Shown: positions 17,528 through 26,555, numbered from the stretch's first letter. The stretch is 54,178 nt of DNA from Pseudoalteromonas phenolica (GCF_005886345.1 NZ_PNEC01000048.1:1-54178); one strand, 5' to 3'. Made by a program: numbers and translations. The notes: a model not told the origin generated them from the sequence alone.

Positions 17528-18457
17528 ATGGAATACAATAACTTACCTGACATTAGCACAAACTTTTTTAAGAAAAAGGGCTTGTTTGGTGGTGCTGCGG
17601 CGGCAATCGGTTTACTGATTATTGCTAATGGTGCGTTTTATACCGTTGACGAAGGGCATGTGGGTATTATCAAGCGCTTTGGTGAAGCCACTGAGCAAGT
17701 TAACCCGGGTCTGCATACTAAGGTACCCATTGTCGATAGTGTTGAGATGCTAGAGATCCGTACACGTAAAAATGTCGAAAAGTTACGTGCCGCGACTCAT
17801 GAACAAATGCCAGTAACCGCAGAGGTATCAATTAACTGGACGGTGATCCGTGCTGAAGCGTTCGACTTATTTAAAAGTTATGGTGGTTTAACGCAATTTG
17901 AGAACCGTATTCTCGACCCTAAACTTCGCTCAGCAACTAAAGATGCTTTAGCACGATATAAAGCCGAAGAGCTTATCCAAAATCGCTCTCAGGTCATTGC
18001 TCGTATCGAAGAGCTACTACTGGAAGAAATGAAAGACTACCCGGTGAAATTAGACTCGGCGCAAATCGAAAACTTAGAGCTTCCGCAAAAATACATTCAG
18101 TCTATCGAAACCAAGCAGACAGAGAAGAACCTTGCGGCTGCAGAAAAGCACCGCTTAGAGCGTCAAAAGTTAGAAGCACAGCGTGAAGTGAATACGGCAC
18201 TGGCACAACGTGATGCGGCCAAAGCGAAAGCGGACGGCCAAGCTTACGCAATTAAAGTAGAGGCACAAGCCGAAGCTGAAGCCATTAAATTAAAAGGTTT
18301 AGCAGAAGCAGAGGCAATACTGAAAAAAGCAGAAGCGATTAAAAATAACGCAACCTTAGTTGACTATATGCGCGCTCAGCAATGGAATGGCCAGATGCCA
18401 ACAACCATGATGGGCGAAGGGCAAAGTGTACTTTGGAATATGAATAAGAAGAACTAA
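17528..18457 (+). CDS. SPFH/prohibitin family membrane protein
   Basis: The 309-aa protein has one N-terminal span (about residues 20-37), then an SPFH domain starting FYTVDEGHVGIIKRFGEATEQVNPGLHTKVPIVD, and a long C-terminal coiled coil rich in Ala/Glu/Lys (residues about 200-285, e.g. AEAEAIKLKGLAEAEAILKKAEA). This is the prohibitin/HflK-like architecture; such proteins form membrane rings that scaffold lipid microdomains or regulate proteases. The ATG follows AAGGTGAA. It stands alone with a terminator downstream, so no partner can be named. Confidence 0.9.
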   Translation: MEYNNLPDISTNFFKKKGLFGGAAAAIGLLIIANGAFYTVDEGHVGIIKRFGEATEQVNPGLHTKVPIVDSVEMLEIRTRKNVEKLRAATHEQMPVTAEVSINWTVIRAEAFDLFKSYGGLTQFENRILDPKLRSATKDALARYKAEELIQNRSQVIARIEELLLEEMKDYPVKLDSAQIENLELPQKYIQSIETKQTEKNLAAAEKHRLERQKLEAQREVNTALAQRDAAKAKADGQAYAIKVEAQAEAEAIKLKGLAEAEAILKKAEAIKNNATLVDYMRAQQWNGQMPTTMMGEGQSVLWNMNKKN

Positions 18458-18481
18458 CTCTTTTTGTGTATTAGCAAAGTA

Positions 18482-18508
18482 AAAGGCTCATCATGGATGA
18501 GCCTTTTT
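18482..18508 (+). terminator. Terminator of the SPFH gene
   Basis: A perfect 11-bp stem AAAGGCTCATC/GATGAGCCTTT with an ATG loop is followed by TT. A-rich flanks may make it work for the convergent DMT gene as well. Confidence 0.88.
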
Positions 18509-18530
18509 ACGTTTATTACTAGCAGTGTGG

Positions 18531-19403
18531 CTAGGTCATCATCACTAATATGGCCGCAACAGCGATTAAGCCTAGCCCTAGACCATCGCGTTTTTTTACC
18601 GGTTCTTTTAACCAGAAAATCGACAGCAAGATGGTAAAGAACACTTCAACTTGCCCAAGGGTTTTCACATAAGCAACGTGTTGTAAGCTCATGGCACTAA
18701 ACCAACCAATTGAGCCAATACAGCTAGTAAAGCTTATCGCACAAGTCAGCGGCTTATGGCTGAGTAAAGTGCGCCAAGTGTGTGACTCTTTAATGCTGAT
18801 ATACGCTGATAGCATCACAGATTGGGTGAGTAATACAAAGAGTAATACCCAAGCGGCACTGTGTGGAAAAGGTAACCCTGATGCGATACTCGCTTCTCGC
18901 ACCCAAAGAGAAGTAAGCGCAAATGCAGTGCCCGAGGCTAAGCCAATGAGTGCCGTTTTGGGATTGAGATTTTTTAAGGTAAAACCGCTCAGAAGAAGCA
19001 CTGCTAGACCACCGATTGCAACACCTAACCAGCCTAATAACGATAACGTAGAGCCAAAAAACAGCATGCCCAAAATGGCGGCGACTAAGGCTTCACTTTT
19101 GGCAAGTCCTGCGCCGACGGCGTAATTATTTTGCTTAAAGAGCACCACCATGAGCGCAGTAGCGGCAACTTGCATAATACTTGCTGCAAATACATAAAAT
19201 AAAAAGCTGCTATTAGGTGATAGAACCTCAGCAGGCTGCCATTGGTAAAGGCCAAGTAAATAGAGTGCCGCAAGTGGGCTGGCGAGTAAAAAGCGGGCGA
19301 GGGTGACACCTGCGACACTCGCATGGTTACTTAGTTTACTTTGAAGGGCATTGCGCCATGCTTGTGAAAAGGCGGCTAACAGTGTGAAAGCGATCCAGGT
19401 CAT
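18531..19403 (-). CDS. EamA/DMT superfamily transporter
   Basis: The 290-aa protein has ten predicted hydrophobic spans in two five-span EamA repeats. The first begins WIAFTLLAAFSQAWRNALQSKLS; the second ends in FWLKEPVKKRDGLGLGLIAVAAILVM, the usual C-terminal DMT motif. It lies in the inner membrane and exports or imports an unknown metabolite. No neighbour indicates the substrate. Confidence 0.85.
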   Translation of the reverse strand: MTWIAFTLLAAFSQAWRNALQSKLSNHASVAGVTLARFLLASPLAALYLLGLYQWQPAEVLSPNSSFLFYVFAASIMQVAATALMVVLFKQNNYAVGAGLAKSEALVAAILGMLFFGSTLSLLGWLGVAIGGLAVLLLSGFTLKNLNPKTALIGLASGTAFALTSLWVREASIASGLPFPHSAAWVLLFVLLTQSVMLSAYISIKESHTWRTLLSHKPLTCAISFTSCIGSIGWFSAMSLQHVAYVKTLGQVEVFFTILLSIFWLKEPVKKRDGLGLGLIAVAAILVMMT

Positions 19404-19678
19404 AGGATACCAATTTGTTATTGTTAAATAATTTATCTAGTGAGCTAGCCTGTCCACTCACGTCGTCTAAAACTGCTCATACTCGACAACATTATATTGA
19501 AATACTCTGTTTGTCTTGCAAGTATATGAGTGGTATGAATATTTATCATAATCATTGATCACGAATTGCTGGTTTTAGGCATTTATTTTTATTATCTAAA
19601 GCATCATCTGAAAATATAAAGCTTAGAAAGGGCAAAGTTTAATAGAGGTTTTTGAAGCTAGAATGGCAAGCACCTAAG

Positions 19679-19706
19679 CTGCGACAATCTGTCGCAGTGT
19701 GTTTTT
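19679..19706 (+). other. Perfect 8-bp palindromic stem followed by a T-rich tract
   Basis: CTGCGACA, ATC, TGTCGCAG: 8 paired bases with a 3-nt loop, then TGTGTTTTT. It can act as a terminator on the plus strand or as an operator for a dimeric repressor. There is no plus-strand gene directly upstream. Confidence 0.5.
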
Positions 19707-19750
19707 CATTATTGCGCGTATACTTGATAACAGATGCTACAAAATAATTC

Positions 19751-19778
19751 GTCACCTGCTTTTTGGGTGGCTTTTTTT
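19751..19778 (+). terminator. Orphan terminator-like hairpin
   Basis: GTCACC and GGTGGC form a 6-bp stem (one G-U) around a 9-nt loop, followed by seven T. The nearest plus-strand gene upstream ends about 1.3 kb away behind its own terminator, so this hairpin suggests a short unannotated transcript or an attenuator for the MAPEG gene. Confidence 0.5.
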
Positions 19779-19856
19779 GTCTACAGTTTTTGCTAGCGTG
19801 TTGTTTTGAATTCAAAATATTTAGACTATGAATATTGTCAGTTTGGAGTAAATAAA

Positions 19857-20240
19857 ATGACCACGCTACTCGTTTGTGCTTTTATCGCCATGTTATTGCC
19901 TTATTTGGCAAAAGCGCCTGTTGCCATCGAGATGAACCGATTAGGCGGTTACGATAATCGACACCCTAGAGCGCAACAAACGCAGCTTACCGGCTTTGGT
20001 GCACGGGCTTTGGCTGCCCATCAAAATAGCTTTGAAGCATTAACGGTATTTGCCGTCGCATTAGCTGTGGTGTTAGGCACGAATACCATAAACGAGACCA
20101 CACAAATTTTAGCTGTTACCCACATTATTGCCCGTGTTGCCTATTGCATATGTTATTACCTTGACTGGCATATTGCCCGTTCATCGGTGTGGCTGGTGGG
20201 GTTAGTTAGTGCCTTAGCGATGGTCGTGGTGTGCTTTTAA
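19857..20240 (+). CDS. MAPEG family membrane protein
   Basis: The 127-aa protein has four hydrophobic spans and the MAPEG/Gst2-like pattern: N-terminal LLVCAFIAMLLPYLAKAPVA, the loop YDNRHPRAQQTQLTGFGARALAAHQNSFEALTVF, and VAYCICYYLDWHIARSSVW. Such small inner-membrane proteins resemble eukaryotic glutathione transferases; bacterial roles are mostly unknown. The start is the ATG of MTTLLV with GGAG 8 nt upstream; an in-frame ATG 17 codons earlier has no ribosome-binding site. Confidence 0.85.
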   Translation: MTTLLVCAFIAMLLPYLAKAPVAIEMNRLGGYDNRHPRAQQTQLTGFGARALAAHQNSFEALTVFAVALAVVLGTNTINETTQILAVTHIIARVAYCICYYLDWHIARSSVWLVGLVSALAMVVVCF

Positions 20241-20241
20241 A

Positions 20242-20925
20242 CTAGAATAAATCACCTAAGGTGATGGCTTGGTAGGTGTTTTCGCTGACTTCATTTGGGT
20301 TTAACACATAGTTGGCAATACGCACTCGATATAAATCTATCACCTTATAACCACAATATTTGGCCATTTTTCTGATCTGTCGATTTAGCCCTTGCTTGAG
20401 AATGATTTTAAAGCGGGTTTCATCAACCAGAGAAACTTCACAGGGCAGAGTGATTTGACCATCAACAGGCACGCCCGCTGCCATTTTTGTACAGAAATCG
20501 GCATCAAGGGGCTTATCGACTTCGACTAGGTATTCTTTCTCTTGATGATGATCTGGATGGATTAACTGGTGGCATAATTCGCCATCGTTTGTCAGTAATA
20601 ACAAACCTCGAGAGTCTTTATCTAAGCGGCCAATTGGGTAAACACGCTCACCTTTCGGTAAGTGATGAATAAGACTGCTTGGATCTTCAGGTTTTAGCTT
20701 ACAGTCTAGCCCAATAGGTTTATGGTAAGCATAGAGCACCTTTTTGGCTGGTCCTTCAAGCTTCACGCCCTGCACAATGATCTCATCAAGTTCATCAACG
20801 TGATCGATGTGGTTTGCAGGTCGACCATTCACCGCCACTTCGCCTAAATCAATTAAGCGAGAAGCCTGACGACGGGAGCAAACCCCCGCATGACCAATAT
20901 ATTTAGCAAGGCGCGTTTTAGGCAT
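20242..20925 (-). CDS. rluF: RluF-like 23S rRNA pseudouridine synthase
   Basis: The 227-aa protein has an N-terminal S4 RNA-binding domain (TRLAKYIGHAGVCSRRQASRLIDLGEVAVNG) and an RsuA/RluE-family catalytic domain with the active Asp in YPIGRLDKDSRGLLLLTND. EKEYLVEVDKPLD and GLNRQIRKMAKYCGYKVIDLYRVRI agree best with E. coli RluF, which modifies 23S U2604. It is shorter than E. coli RluF (290 aa) because it lacks the C-terminal tail. The exact target site is inferred. Confidence 0.85.
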   Translation of the reverse strand: MPKTRLAKYIGHAGVCSRRQASRLIDLGEVAVNGRPANHIDHVDELDEIIVQGVKLEGPAKKVLYAYHKPIGLDCKLKPEDPSSLIHHLPKGERVYPIGRLDKDSRGLLLLTNDGELCHQLIHPDHHQEKEYLVEVDKPLDADFCTKMAAGVPVDGQITLPCEVSLVDETRFKIILKQGLNRQIRKMAKYCGYKVIDLYRVRIANYVLNPNEVSENTYQAITLGDLF

Positions 20926-20991
20926 TAGTTACTCATAAAGTGACAAAAAAGGTTTTTGTAAATAAACTGGCTGTGAGCAAAGAGGAAGGTT

Positions 20992-21831
20992 ATGAAAAAA
21001 GCAATTTTTACCCTCGCCATTGGCGACAACCCTATGTATCAAGCCGCTATTTTAAGTTTTCAGCACTATGCCGACAAGGTTGGGGCTGATCTTATTATCT
21101 CTGATAGCTTGCACTATCCAATAAATATCCAAGACCCTAAATTCAATGCAAGTGCTGCATGGACTGAAAAGTTGAGAATTGGTGAACTTCAGCAGCAGTA
21201 TGATCGTGTCTTATATGTTGACGCTGATGTTTTAATTACGCCGCATGCTAGAAACGTGTTTGAGCTTTACCCAGATCTTGAAACAGCTTATTGGTTCGAT
21301 GAAGGTGTAATTCAAGAGCGTGCAGAAGATGTTGCAATGATCTGTGAAACATTGGGGCAAGTCAATTGGGCTAAAAACAACAATAGACCTGTGTATTACA
21401 ATGCAGGCATTATTCTTACTTCAAGACAATGTGAGTTATTTAAGAAAACTAAACTTGAAGATTTACAAAAGGTATGTAATGTCATTACGCATTATGATCA
21501 AAGTTACTTTAACTACACGTTACATAGGCACAAAATAAAACATAGTTCGTTTGATAAAGCTTTTAATCGTATGGATATGTTTGGACAAGAAGGTTATTTA
21601 GACGCTGACTTTATTCATTATGCGGGCAAAGGATATGCAAAGAATAATCGTCGACGTGACATACAATTTCTAAAAGACTTTGCACAGTTGTACACAGGAA
21701 TTATAAGTGAGGAAGACATTAAGCGGCTAAAAGCGCAGGCATGGCAGCAGTACTTAAATAAGATTTATAAGAAGTATCCACTACCAAACTTTTTGTTAAA
21801 AGTGCTGTGCGAGCGTAACGTACCGCACTAG
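20992..21831 (+). CDS. GT8-like glycosyltransferase
   Basis: The 279-aa protein starts with a GT-A-like strand (KKAIFTLAIGDNPMYQAAILSF) and carries the metal/nucleotide-sugar motif DAD (Asp77-Asp79) in YDRVLYVDADVLITPHA. YYNAGIILTSRQ and a late FIHYAGKGYAKNN resemble the acceptor and His-Gly metal motifs of family 8 transferases. It should transfer a sugar in the cytosol, perhaps to lipopolysaccharide or another glycan. It is monocistronic and appears AT-richer than the genes around it, which fits a transferred surface-polysaccharide gene (inference). Confidence 0.75.
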   Translation: MKKAIFTLAIGDNPMYQAAILSFQHYADKVGADLIISDSLHYPINIQDPKFNASAAWTEKLRIGELQQQYDRVLYVDADVLITPHARNVFELYPDLETAYWFDEGVIQERAEDVAMICETLGQVNWAKNNNRPVYYNAGIILTSRQCELFKKTKLEDLQKVCNVITHYDQSYFNYTLHRHKIKHSSFDKAFNRMDMFGQEGYLDADFIHYAGKGYAKNNRRRDIQFLKDFAQLYTGIISEEDIKRLKAQAWQQYLNKIYKKYPLPNFLLKVLCERNVPH

Positions 21832-21888
21832 TCAACGTGACTTTGCATTCTTGTATTAAGTTAACAGAGCAGCACCTAAAAGTAGCTT

Positions 21889-22785
21889 TTAGGTGCTGTG
21901 TTTGACAATAATTTCAGCAATCGCTTTGGCAAAGCCGCGTTCATAATGAATGCCTATGGCTTTTAAGCGCTTGTTTTCGAGGGCACAGTTATAAGGGCGT
22001 GGTGTACCATCGTTTGGTTGACCTAAAGGCTCAAGTAGGTTGCTGTCATAGCCAAGAGCATCAGCCATTAAGCATGCCATTTGGTACTTAGTCATTTTCT
22101 GAGTGCCAGAAATATGAAAGATACCACCTAATTTGTCAGCTTGCTGGACTAAGTCACGAATACTCATGGCGATATCGGCTACGTGAGTTGGATAGCGGAT
22201 CGCCCAGTTGTCGTGACTTGAAGGCGCTGTGGCGCTGAGTTGTTGTGCAAGTGTGGTGACTGCTGATTCGCCTAAATGCGTTACATCACCGTATAAAACT
22301 GGTACACGGATCACGCTATGAGTTTTCGCAACAGCTAATACGGCTTGCTCCGCTTGTTGCTTGCTTTGTCCATATAGGTTTAGAGGATTCGGTGCGGCAT
22401 TTTCTAAATAGGGGGCATCTTGGCCGTCGAACACATAGTCGGTACTGATTAAAATCAATTTTGCGCCGATGGCTTCACATTGTTCGGCTAAAAATTGTGA
22501 AGCGGCGACATTCAGGGCTATGGCTTGCTCTGGCTTGTTGCTGCAAATATCTGGGTTGCGCTCAGCGGCGGCATGGATCACGACTTGTGGTTTATGCTCA
22601 ATTAAGCTATTTGCAACCGCTTGCTGGTCATGCAAGTCTAACTTGATGATGTTGCCTTCAGCACGGCTAAAGCCAGTGCCAACTACATCAAAATGCGGGG
22701 CTAACTCAGTAAGTAAGGCGCGGCCAAGCAACCCTGTCGCACCTGTGATCATAACCTTAGTGGCGTGTGTCACTGTTTGCTCCAT
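21889..22785 (-). CDS. RmlD-like SDR family sugar reductase/epimerase
   Basis: The 298-aa protein has the extended-SDR NAD(P) motif TGATGLLGRALL at residues 14-25, ISTDYVFDGQDAPYLE near residue 113, and the catalytic YGQSK. This is the pattern of dTDP-4-dehydrorhamnose reductase and of MAT2B-like SDRs. No rmlA, rmlB or rmlC is in the window, so rhamnose synthesis is not supported; the substrate is open. It lies 26 bp downstream of yigB and may be cotranscribed with it. Confidence 0.8.
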   Translation of the reverse strand: MEQTVTHATKVMITGATGLLGRALLTELAPHFDVVGTGFSRAEGNIIKLDLHDQQAVANSLIEHKPQVVIHAAAERNPDICSNKPEQAIALNVAASQFLAEQCEAIGAKLILISTDYVFDGQDAPYLENAAPNPLNLYGQSKQQAEQAVLAVAKTHSVIRVPVLYGDVTHLGESAVTTLAQQLSATAPSSHDNWAIRYPTHVADIAMSIRDLVQQADKLGGIFHISGTQKMTKYQMACLMADALGYDSNLLEPLGQPNDGTPRPYNCALENKRLKAIGIHYERGFAKAIAEIIVKHST

Positions 22786-22811
22786 AAATAATCTCTGTGT
22801 GTTGTTGTTCT

Positions 22812-23516
22812 TTATTTTGTTAAAAGCGCTAACTGCATAATGTCAGTTATTTCAATATCAGCAAGTCCTTTGTAACTGTATATACAATTCTGGTTGTCGA
22901 GCCAAATACTATAACAGCCTGCATTATTCGCCCCCTGTACGTCGGTATCAAGGCTATCGCCGATATGCAAAATATCACTTGGGTTAACTTCTAACAGCGC
23001 GCAGGCTTTATCAAATAAGGCACGACTCGGTTTGGCTTCACCGTGAGGACCGGCCTGTAACACTAAATCAAATTCGCCTTTTAAGTTAAATTTGTCGACT
23101 TCAACGTTGCCGTTGGTGATGGCGATGAGGGTATATTTCTCACGTAATTGCGCTAGTAGCTCAAGTACATCATCGCTAACCACAATATTGCTGCGCGCAT
23201 CGGCGAATGCTTTGTATGCTGCGTTTGCATATTCTTGTGCTTGTCTTTCAGAAAACCCCAATTGTGCAAAGCCATACCTTAATGCAACCTGACGCCATTT
23301 AGTCACATCACTCTGAAGTTCTGGCTGTGTTTCACCAATATGATTACGACACTCGCGCCAGTAGTTTGGGCCTTTAGCATGCCACTGCTCGATAGTGGCA
23401 AGGTAATCAAACTGTGCTTGAAGTGCCGCTTTGATTATCGGGTGATTGTTGTAAAGGGTGTCGTCTAGGTCAAAGCTTAAAACTTTAACGGGCGTGATAG
23501 CTCGGTTGAATCGCAT
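22812..23516 (-). CDS. yigB: YigB-like HAD phosphatase
   Basis: The 234-aa HAD hydrolase has motif I SFDLDDTLYNN, motif II IAITNGNVE, a motif III Lys (GEAKPSRALF) and motif IV HIGDSLDTDVQGANNAG. YigB of E. coli dephosphorylates a riboflavin precursor and also FMN. The assignment rests on sequence and position, since yigB usually follows dapF-DUF484-xerC; here a gene on the other strand separates it from xerC. The ATG at 23516 is chosen over an upstream TTG frame lacking a ribosome-binding site. Confidence 0.85.
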   Translation of the reverse strand: MRFNRAITPVKVLSFDLDDTLYNNHPIIKAALQAQFDYLATIEQWHAKGPNYWRECRNHIGETQPELQSDVTKWRQVALRYGFAQLGFSERQAQEYANAAYKAFADARSNIVVSDDVLELLAQLREKYTLIAITNGNVEVDKFNLKGEFDLVLQAGPHGEAKPSRALFDKACALLEVNPSDILHIGDSLDTDVQGANNAGCYSIWLDNQNCIYSYKGLADIEITDIMQLALLTK

Positions 23517-23652
23517 TTTGAATACTCTAAATTTTTGTATTTGTACGTTCTTTGTGAATGAATAGTTTAACAATTAATGAAGCCCTCAAGGTGACTTTTA
23601 TACTTGCTAAATGCTAGATTAAGAATCAACCACATGTATTTTAAGGAATAAA

Positions 23653-24951
23653 ATGACTCGACTATTACCTTTACTTTTTTTAAGTCCATTTGTTTTTGCT
23701 GAAAACAAACTTTTTGAAAAAGCTGCAGAGTGTTCTGCTTTACCAGACAATAAGCAGTTAGTAGTAAAATCTTCTATTAAAAGTTTAAAGAAAGAGTGGG
23801 AAGAACTCACTGAAAATGTAACTTCAAAAGCCCTAGCTCGAGCCTTTGAGGAATTAAAGAGGTTAGATTCTGATTATCAGGTCGAACATATATTTTTTGA
23901 AAAAATAACAGAAGATAAGTCAGGTGTAGAAACTAAACATGTTAAAGCAAGGCTGTTGTTGAACGCAGTTAAGGACTGTAAGCAGGAAAACAGAACAATT
24001 GCTAGTAATGAAGTGCATAAGCTCAATACATTAGAACTTAATATCGGTAATGCCAGCACTTTAACCCTTAATATATCTCCTCCATTACGAGCAAAGCGAG
24101 AGCTAAAACTCAATGACACTAGTATTTCCAATGAGAAAGTATTTGGCGCAAAGTTTGGACAAAGCTTTGAAAGCGTAGAAGCACAATATGGACGCTTTTC
24201 ACTGGTTTGGCCTTTAGGCAAAAATAAGCTGGCTCTATTAGGCCGTAATCATGCTTTTTACTTCGAAAATAATGCTTTGTCAGGTTACCGTTATAGCAGT
24301 TCTTTATTGCCAGTGTCACTCAATAATAAAATCGAAATAGTTTCGGAAAATGTATCACTAGAAGTAAAAAACGGTGATGCAGTTAATCTAGCAGATGGCA
24401 TATCTGAATCAGAGCTAAAATCATTAAAACAGGAATTTAAGCATCTCGAGTTTTTATCTGTGGGAGATGCGATTAATGATGAAACAATCTTGAAAGTGGA
24501 ATCATTGGCCATAGGCAAGGTGAATTTTGGGTTATCTAAATTAGACCTCAGCTGCATCAATGCTAATAATATAAGTGAGTTGCCCAACCTCGATTCTCTT
24601 AATCTTATAGATTTTTTTGATCAAAAAGGAAAAAGAAATTTGCTCTCAGGTTGTAATCAGCAGTTTGTTTTTAGTGCAAGAGGTCACCTTAGAGCTATTG
24701 AATTGCTTGAACCTTGGTCAGTAAATAATTCAATGCTTTTTGCAAGTGAGCCTTCACTGAATGCATTTGGCAACTGGCGTTTGTTTGGGTTAGAAAAAGA
24801 CGTCACACTTAAACAGTTAAAGAAGCTTGGGAAGATTAATGTATTTATGGGTGTAGCCGAGTTTTCAAGCTCAGATGGTGGATGGTCAGGTCATTTTTAT
24901 TTAGATGATAATAGGCTTGTATCAGGTGAAATTGAAGTGCACACATTTTAA
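23653..24951 (+). CDS. Hypothetical exported protein, 432 aa
   Basis: I recognise no domain. The N-terminus is a signal peptide (MTRLLPLLFLSPFVFAEN), so the protein is periplasmic or surface-exposed. An early part rich in Lys/Glu helices (about residues 40-110) is followed by a mixed alpha/beta region with repeated Leu/Asn/Ser strands; there are about six Cys. The gene looks AT-rich and reads through the middle of the conserved xerC-yigB junction on the opposite strand, ending 2 bp from the xerC stop. That placement and composition suggest an insertion or a lineage-specific gene. The preceding AAGGA supports the ATG. Confidence 0.75.
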   Translation: MTRLLPLLFLSPFVFAENKLFEKAAECSALPDNKQLVVKSSIKSLKKEWEELTENVTSKALARAFEELKRLDSDYQVEHIFFEKITEDKSGVETKHVKARLLLNAVKDCKQENRTIASNEVHKLNTLELNIGNASTLTLNISPPLRAKRELKLNDTSISNEKVFGAKFGQSFESVEAQYGRFSLVWPLGKNKLALLGRNHAFYFENNALSGYRYSSSLLPVSLNNKIEIVSENVSLEVKNGDAVNLADGISESELKSLKQEFKHLEFLSVGDAINDETILKVESLAIGKVNFGLSKLDLSCINANNISELPNLDSLNLIDFFDQKGKRNLLSGCNQQFVFSARGHLRAIELLEPWSVNNSMLFASEPSLNAFGNWRLFGLEKDVTLKQLKKLGKINVFMGVAEFSSSDGGWSGHFYLDDNRLVSGEIEVHTF

Positions 24952-24953
24952 GG

Positions 24954-25892
24954 CTAATTTTTTGATTTTTTCGCTCTCGGATGCGCTTTGTCGTAAACCT
25001 TGGCCAGATGTTGAAAATCGACATGGGTATAGACTTGGGTTGCTGACAAACTGCTGTGCCCGAGCATTTCTTGCACGGCGCGCAGATCACCACTTGATTC
25101 AAGCATGTGGCTGGCGAAGGAGTGACGCAGTTTGTGCGGATGCACTGGGGTACTAATGCCTTGTTTTAGACCCCAGTCTTTCATACGCTCATGCACATGT
25201 CGGGTGGAGATACGGCGCTTTTGCTTGCTAACAAACAAGGCAGGGTCGCCTTCAATGGCAAATTGTGGACGTAGCTTTAACCATGCCTCTAATGCAGCGA
25301 GGGCTTTACTGCCAACGGGGACTACGCGCTCTTTACTGCCTTTACCCAACACCCGAATTTCCCCTTCGCGAATATCATTTAAGTTGGCATTTACTAGCTC
25401 GCTGACACGCAAACCACTTGAATACATTAACTCCATCATGGCTTTGTCGCGCACAGCGAGGGCTTCGTCTTCAGGTAATTCTAATAACTGCGCCATTTGG
25501 TCGACATCGAGATTCTTTGGCAGTGGTTTTTGAAACTTAGGGCCTTTTATGCCTTCCCCAGGGTTGATTAAAGTTTGATGCTGTTGATGTTTGGCTTTTA
25601 AAAATTTATATAGACTGCGAATGCAGCTAAGCTTCAAATTAATACTGCGAGGGTTGTATTGCTTGCTTCGCAGTTGCATGCTAAAACGTCGAATATGTTC
25701 GGGTGATACACCTAGCCAATCATGGCTGTCTTGCTGAAAGACCAAAGCGGCTTGTATAAGTTGACGTTTATACTGTCCTAAAGTGTGTTCTGAGTATTGC
25801 TTTTCATGACGTAAATAAGCCATAAAAGCTTCGATTGGCTGAGAAAACTCCTCTTTAAGTTCACTGTGAGAGGCATTGAATTGGCTATTCAC
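24954..25892 (-). CDS. xerC: Tyrosine recombinase XerC
   Basis: The 312-aa recombinase has an N-terminal SAM-like core-binding domain (residues 15-105) and a catalytic domain with the full set: Arg162 (SSGLRVSEL), Lys in GKGSKERVVP, His253 and Arg256 (HPHKLRHSFA), His279 (LGHSS) and the nucleophile Tyr288 (QVYTHV). With XerD it resolves chromosome dimers at dif. The start is a GTG 6 bp after the DUF484 stop, so the two are probably coupled. The gene order dapF-DUF484-xerC is the standard gammaproteobacterial one. Confidence 0.95.
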   Translation of the reverse strand: MNSQFNASHSELKEEFSQPIEAFMAYLRHEKQYSEHTLGQYKRQLIQAALVFQQDSHDWLGVSPEHIRRFSMQLRSKQYNPRSINLKLSCIRSLYKFLKAKHQQHQTLINPGEGIKGPKFQKPLPKNLDVDQMAQLLELPEDEALAVRDKAMMELMYSSGLRVSELVNANLNDIREGEIRVLGKGSKERVVPVGSKALAALEAWLKLRPQFAIEGDPALFVSKQKRRISTRHVHERMKDWGLKQGISTPVHPHKLRHSFASHMLESSGDLRAVQEMLGHSSLSATQVYTHVDFQHLAKVYDKAHPRAKKSKN

Positions 25893-25898
25893 AACATG

Positions 25899-26507
25899 CT
25901 ATCCAAGCGCGGCAATTCTAAGTTTTAAGCCTGCTAAAAACTCTTGCATCAACAAGTCGTCGTTATTAGGGCAAAAGTGCGCAGGGTTGTCACTGGCAAA
26001 AGCCAGTACCGCATCACTGTCTTCAAGTTGATACAGGGCCACAGAGCCAGTACTCGGGGCTTTTTCCCAGACGCTATCTAACTGTTTTGGTGTTCGACCT
26101 AAGTATTGTGCCTTATCTTCAAGTGTGGTGTTTAGCGCTTGGGTTACTTGCTCCGGCTGAAAGAGCAGCTCTGTCGCCGAAATATTAGGTGTATTGGCAA
26201 ACGCGGTTTGGATCACTTTAGAGATTTCATTCAATGAGCTAGCTTGCCAAATCTGGCGCTGGCAATCGCTCAGAGTTTTGAATATCTGTTCATTGCTGTG
26301 TGCAATTTTAGCCATCCCAGAGAGCTGCTGTTTTAATGCTTGGTTTTGCTCTCTTAATAAACGCAGCTGTTGTAGGGCCAAATTAGGTAAGCCTTGGCTT
26401 TTGCTGAACAACTCTAATTCGAGTAACACATAAGGGTGATGTTGAAAGAAGTCGGGGTTGCGTTTTAAGTAGTCGCAGACTTGTTGTTCTTGATCTGTTT
26501 GCTTCAT
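25899..26507 (-). CDS. yigA: DUF484 family protein
   Basis: The 202-aa protein begins EQQVCDYLKRNPDFFQHHPYVLLELEL, the standard DUF484 (YigA) opening, followed by a coiled coil (LALQQLRLLREQNQALKQQL) and a GAF-like C-terminal half. No biochemical role is known; its constant place between dapF and xerC suggests a linked function. GGAG lies 8 nt before the ATG. Confidence 0.9.
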   Translation of the reverse strand: MKQTDQEQQVCDYLKRNPDFFQHHPYVLLELELFSKSQGLPNLALQQLRLLREQNQALKQQLSGMAKIAHSNEQIFKTLSDCQRQIWQASSLNEISKVIQTAFANTPNISATELLFQPEQVTQALNTTLEDKAQYLGRTPKQLDSVWEKAPSTGSVALYQLEDSDAVLAFASDNPAHFCPNNDDLLMQEFLAGLKLRIAALG

Positions 26508-26555
26508 GTTAATTACTCCGACTTTTTATTTCGAGCGCGCTTAAAAGCTTATTCT

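Larger units (their letters stand above)
19404..19856. other. Gene-free spacer, 453 bp, with a palindrome and an orphan terminator
   Basis: No protein gene is seen before the MAPEG start at 19857. The segment holds a perfect palindromic stem at 19679-19697 and a terminator-like hairpin with seven T at 19751-19778, neither of which follows a plus-strand gene. An AT-rich block near 19534-19560 resembles a degenerate Fur-type site but is not convincing. A small non-coding RNA ending at 19778 is possible. Confidence 0.4.

Noticed and set aside
19534..19560. Fur-box-like AT-rich sequence
   Set aside because: Too many mismatches to the 19-bp consensus and no iron-related gene next to it.
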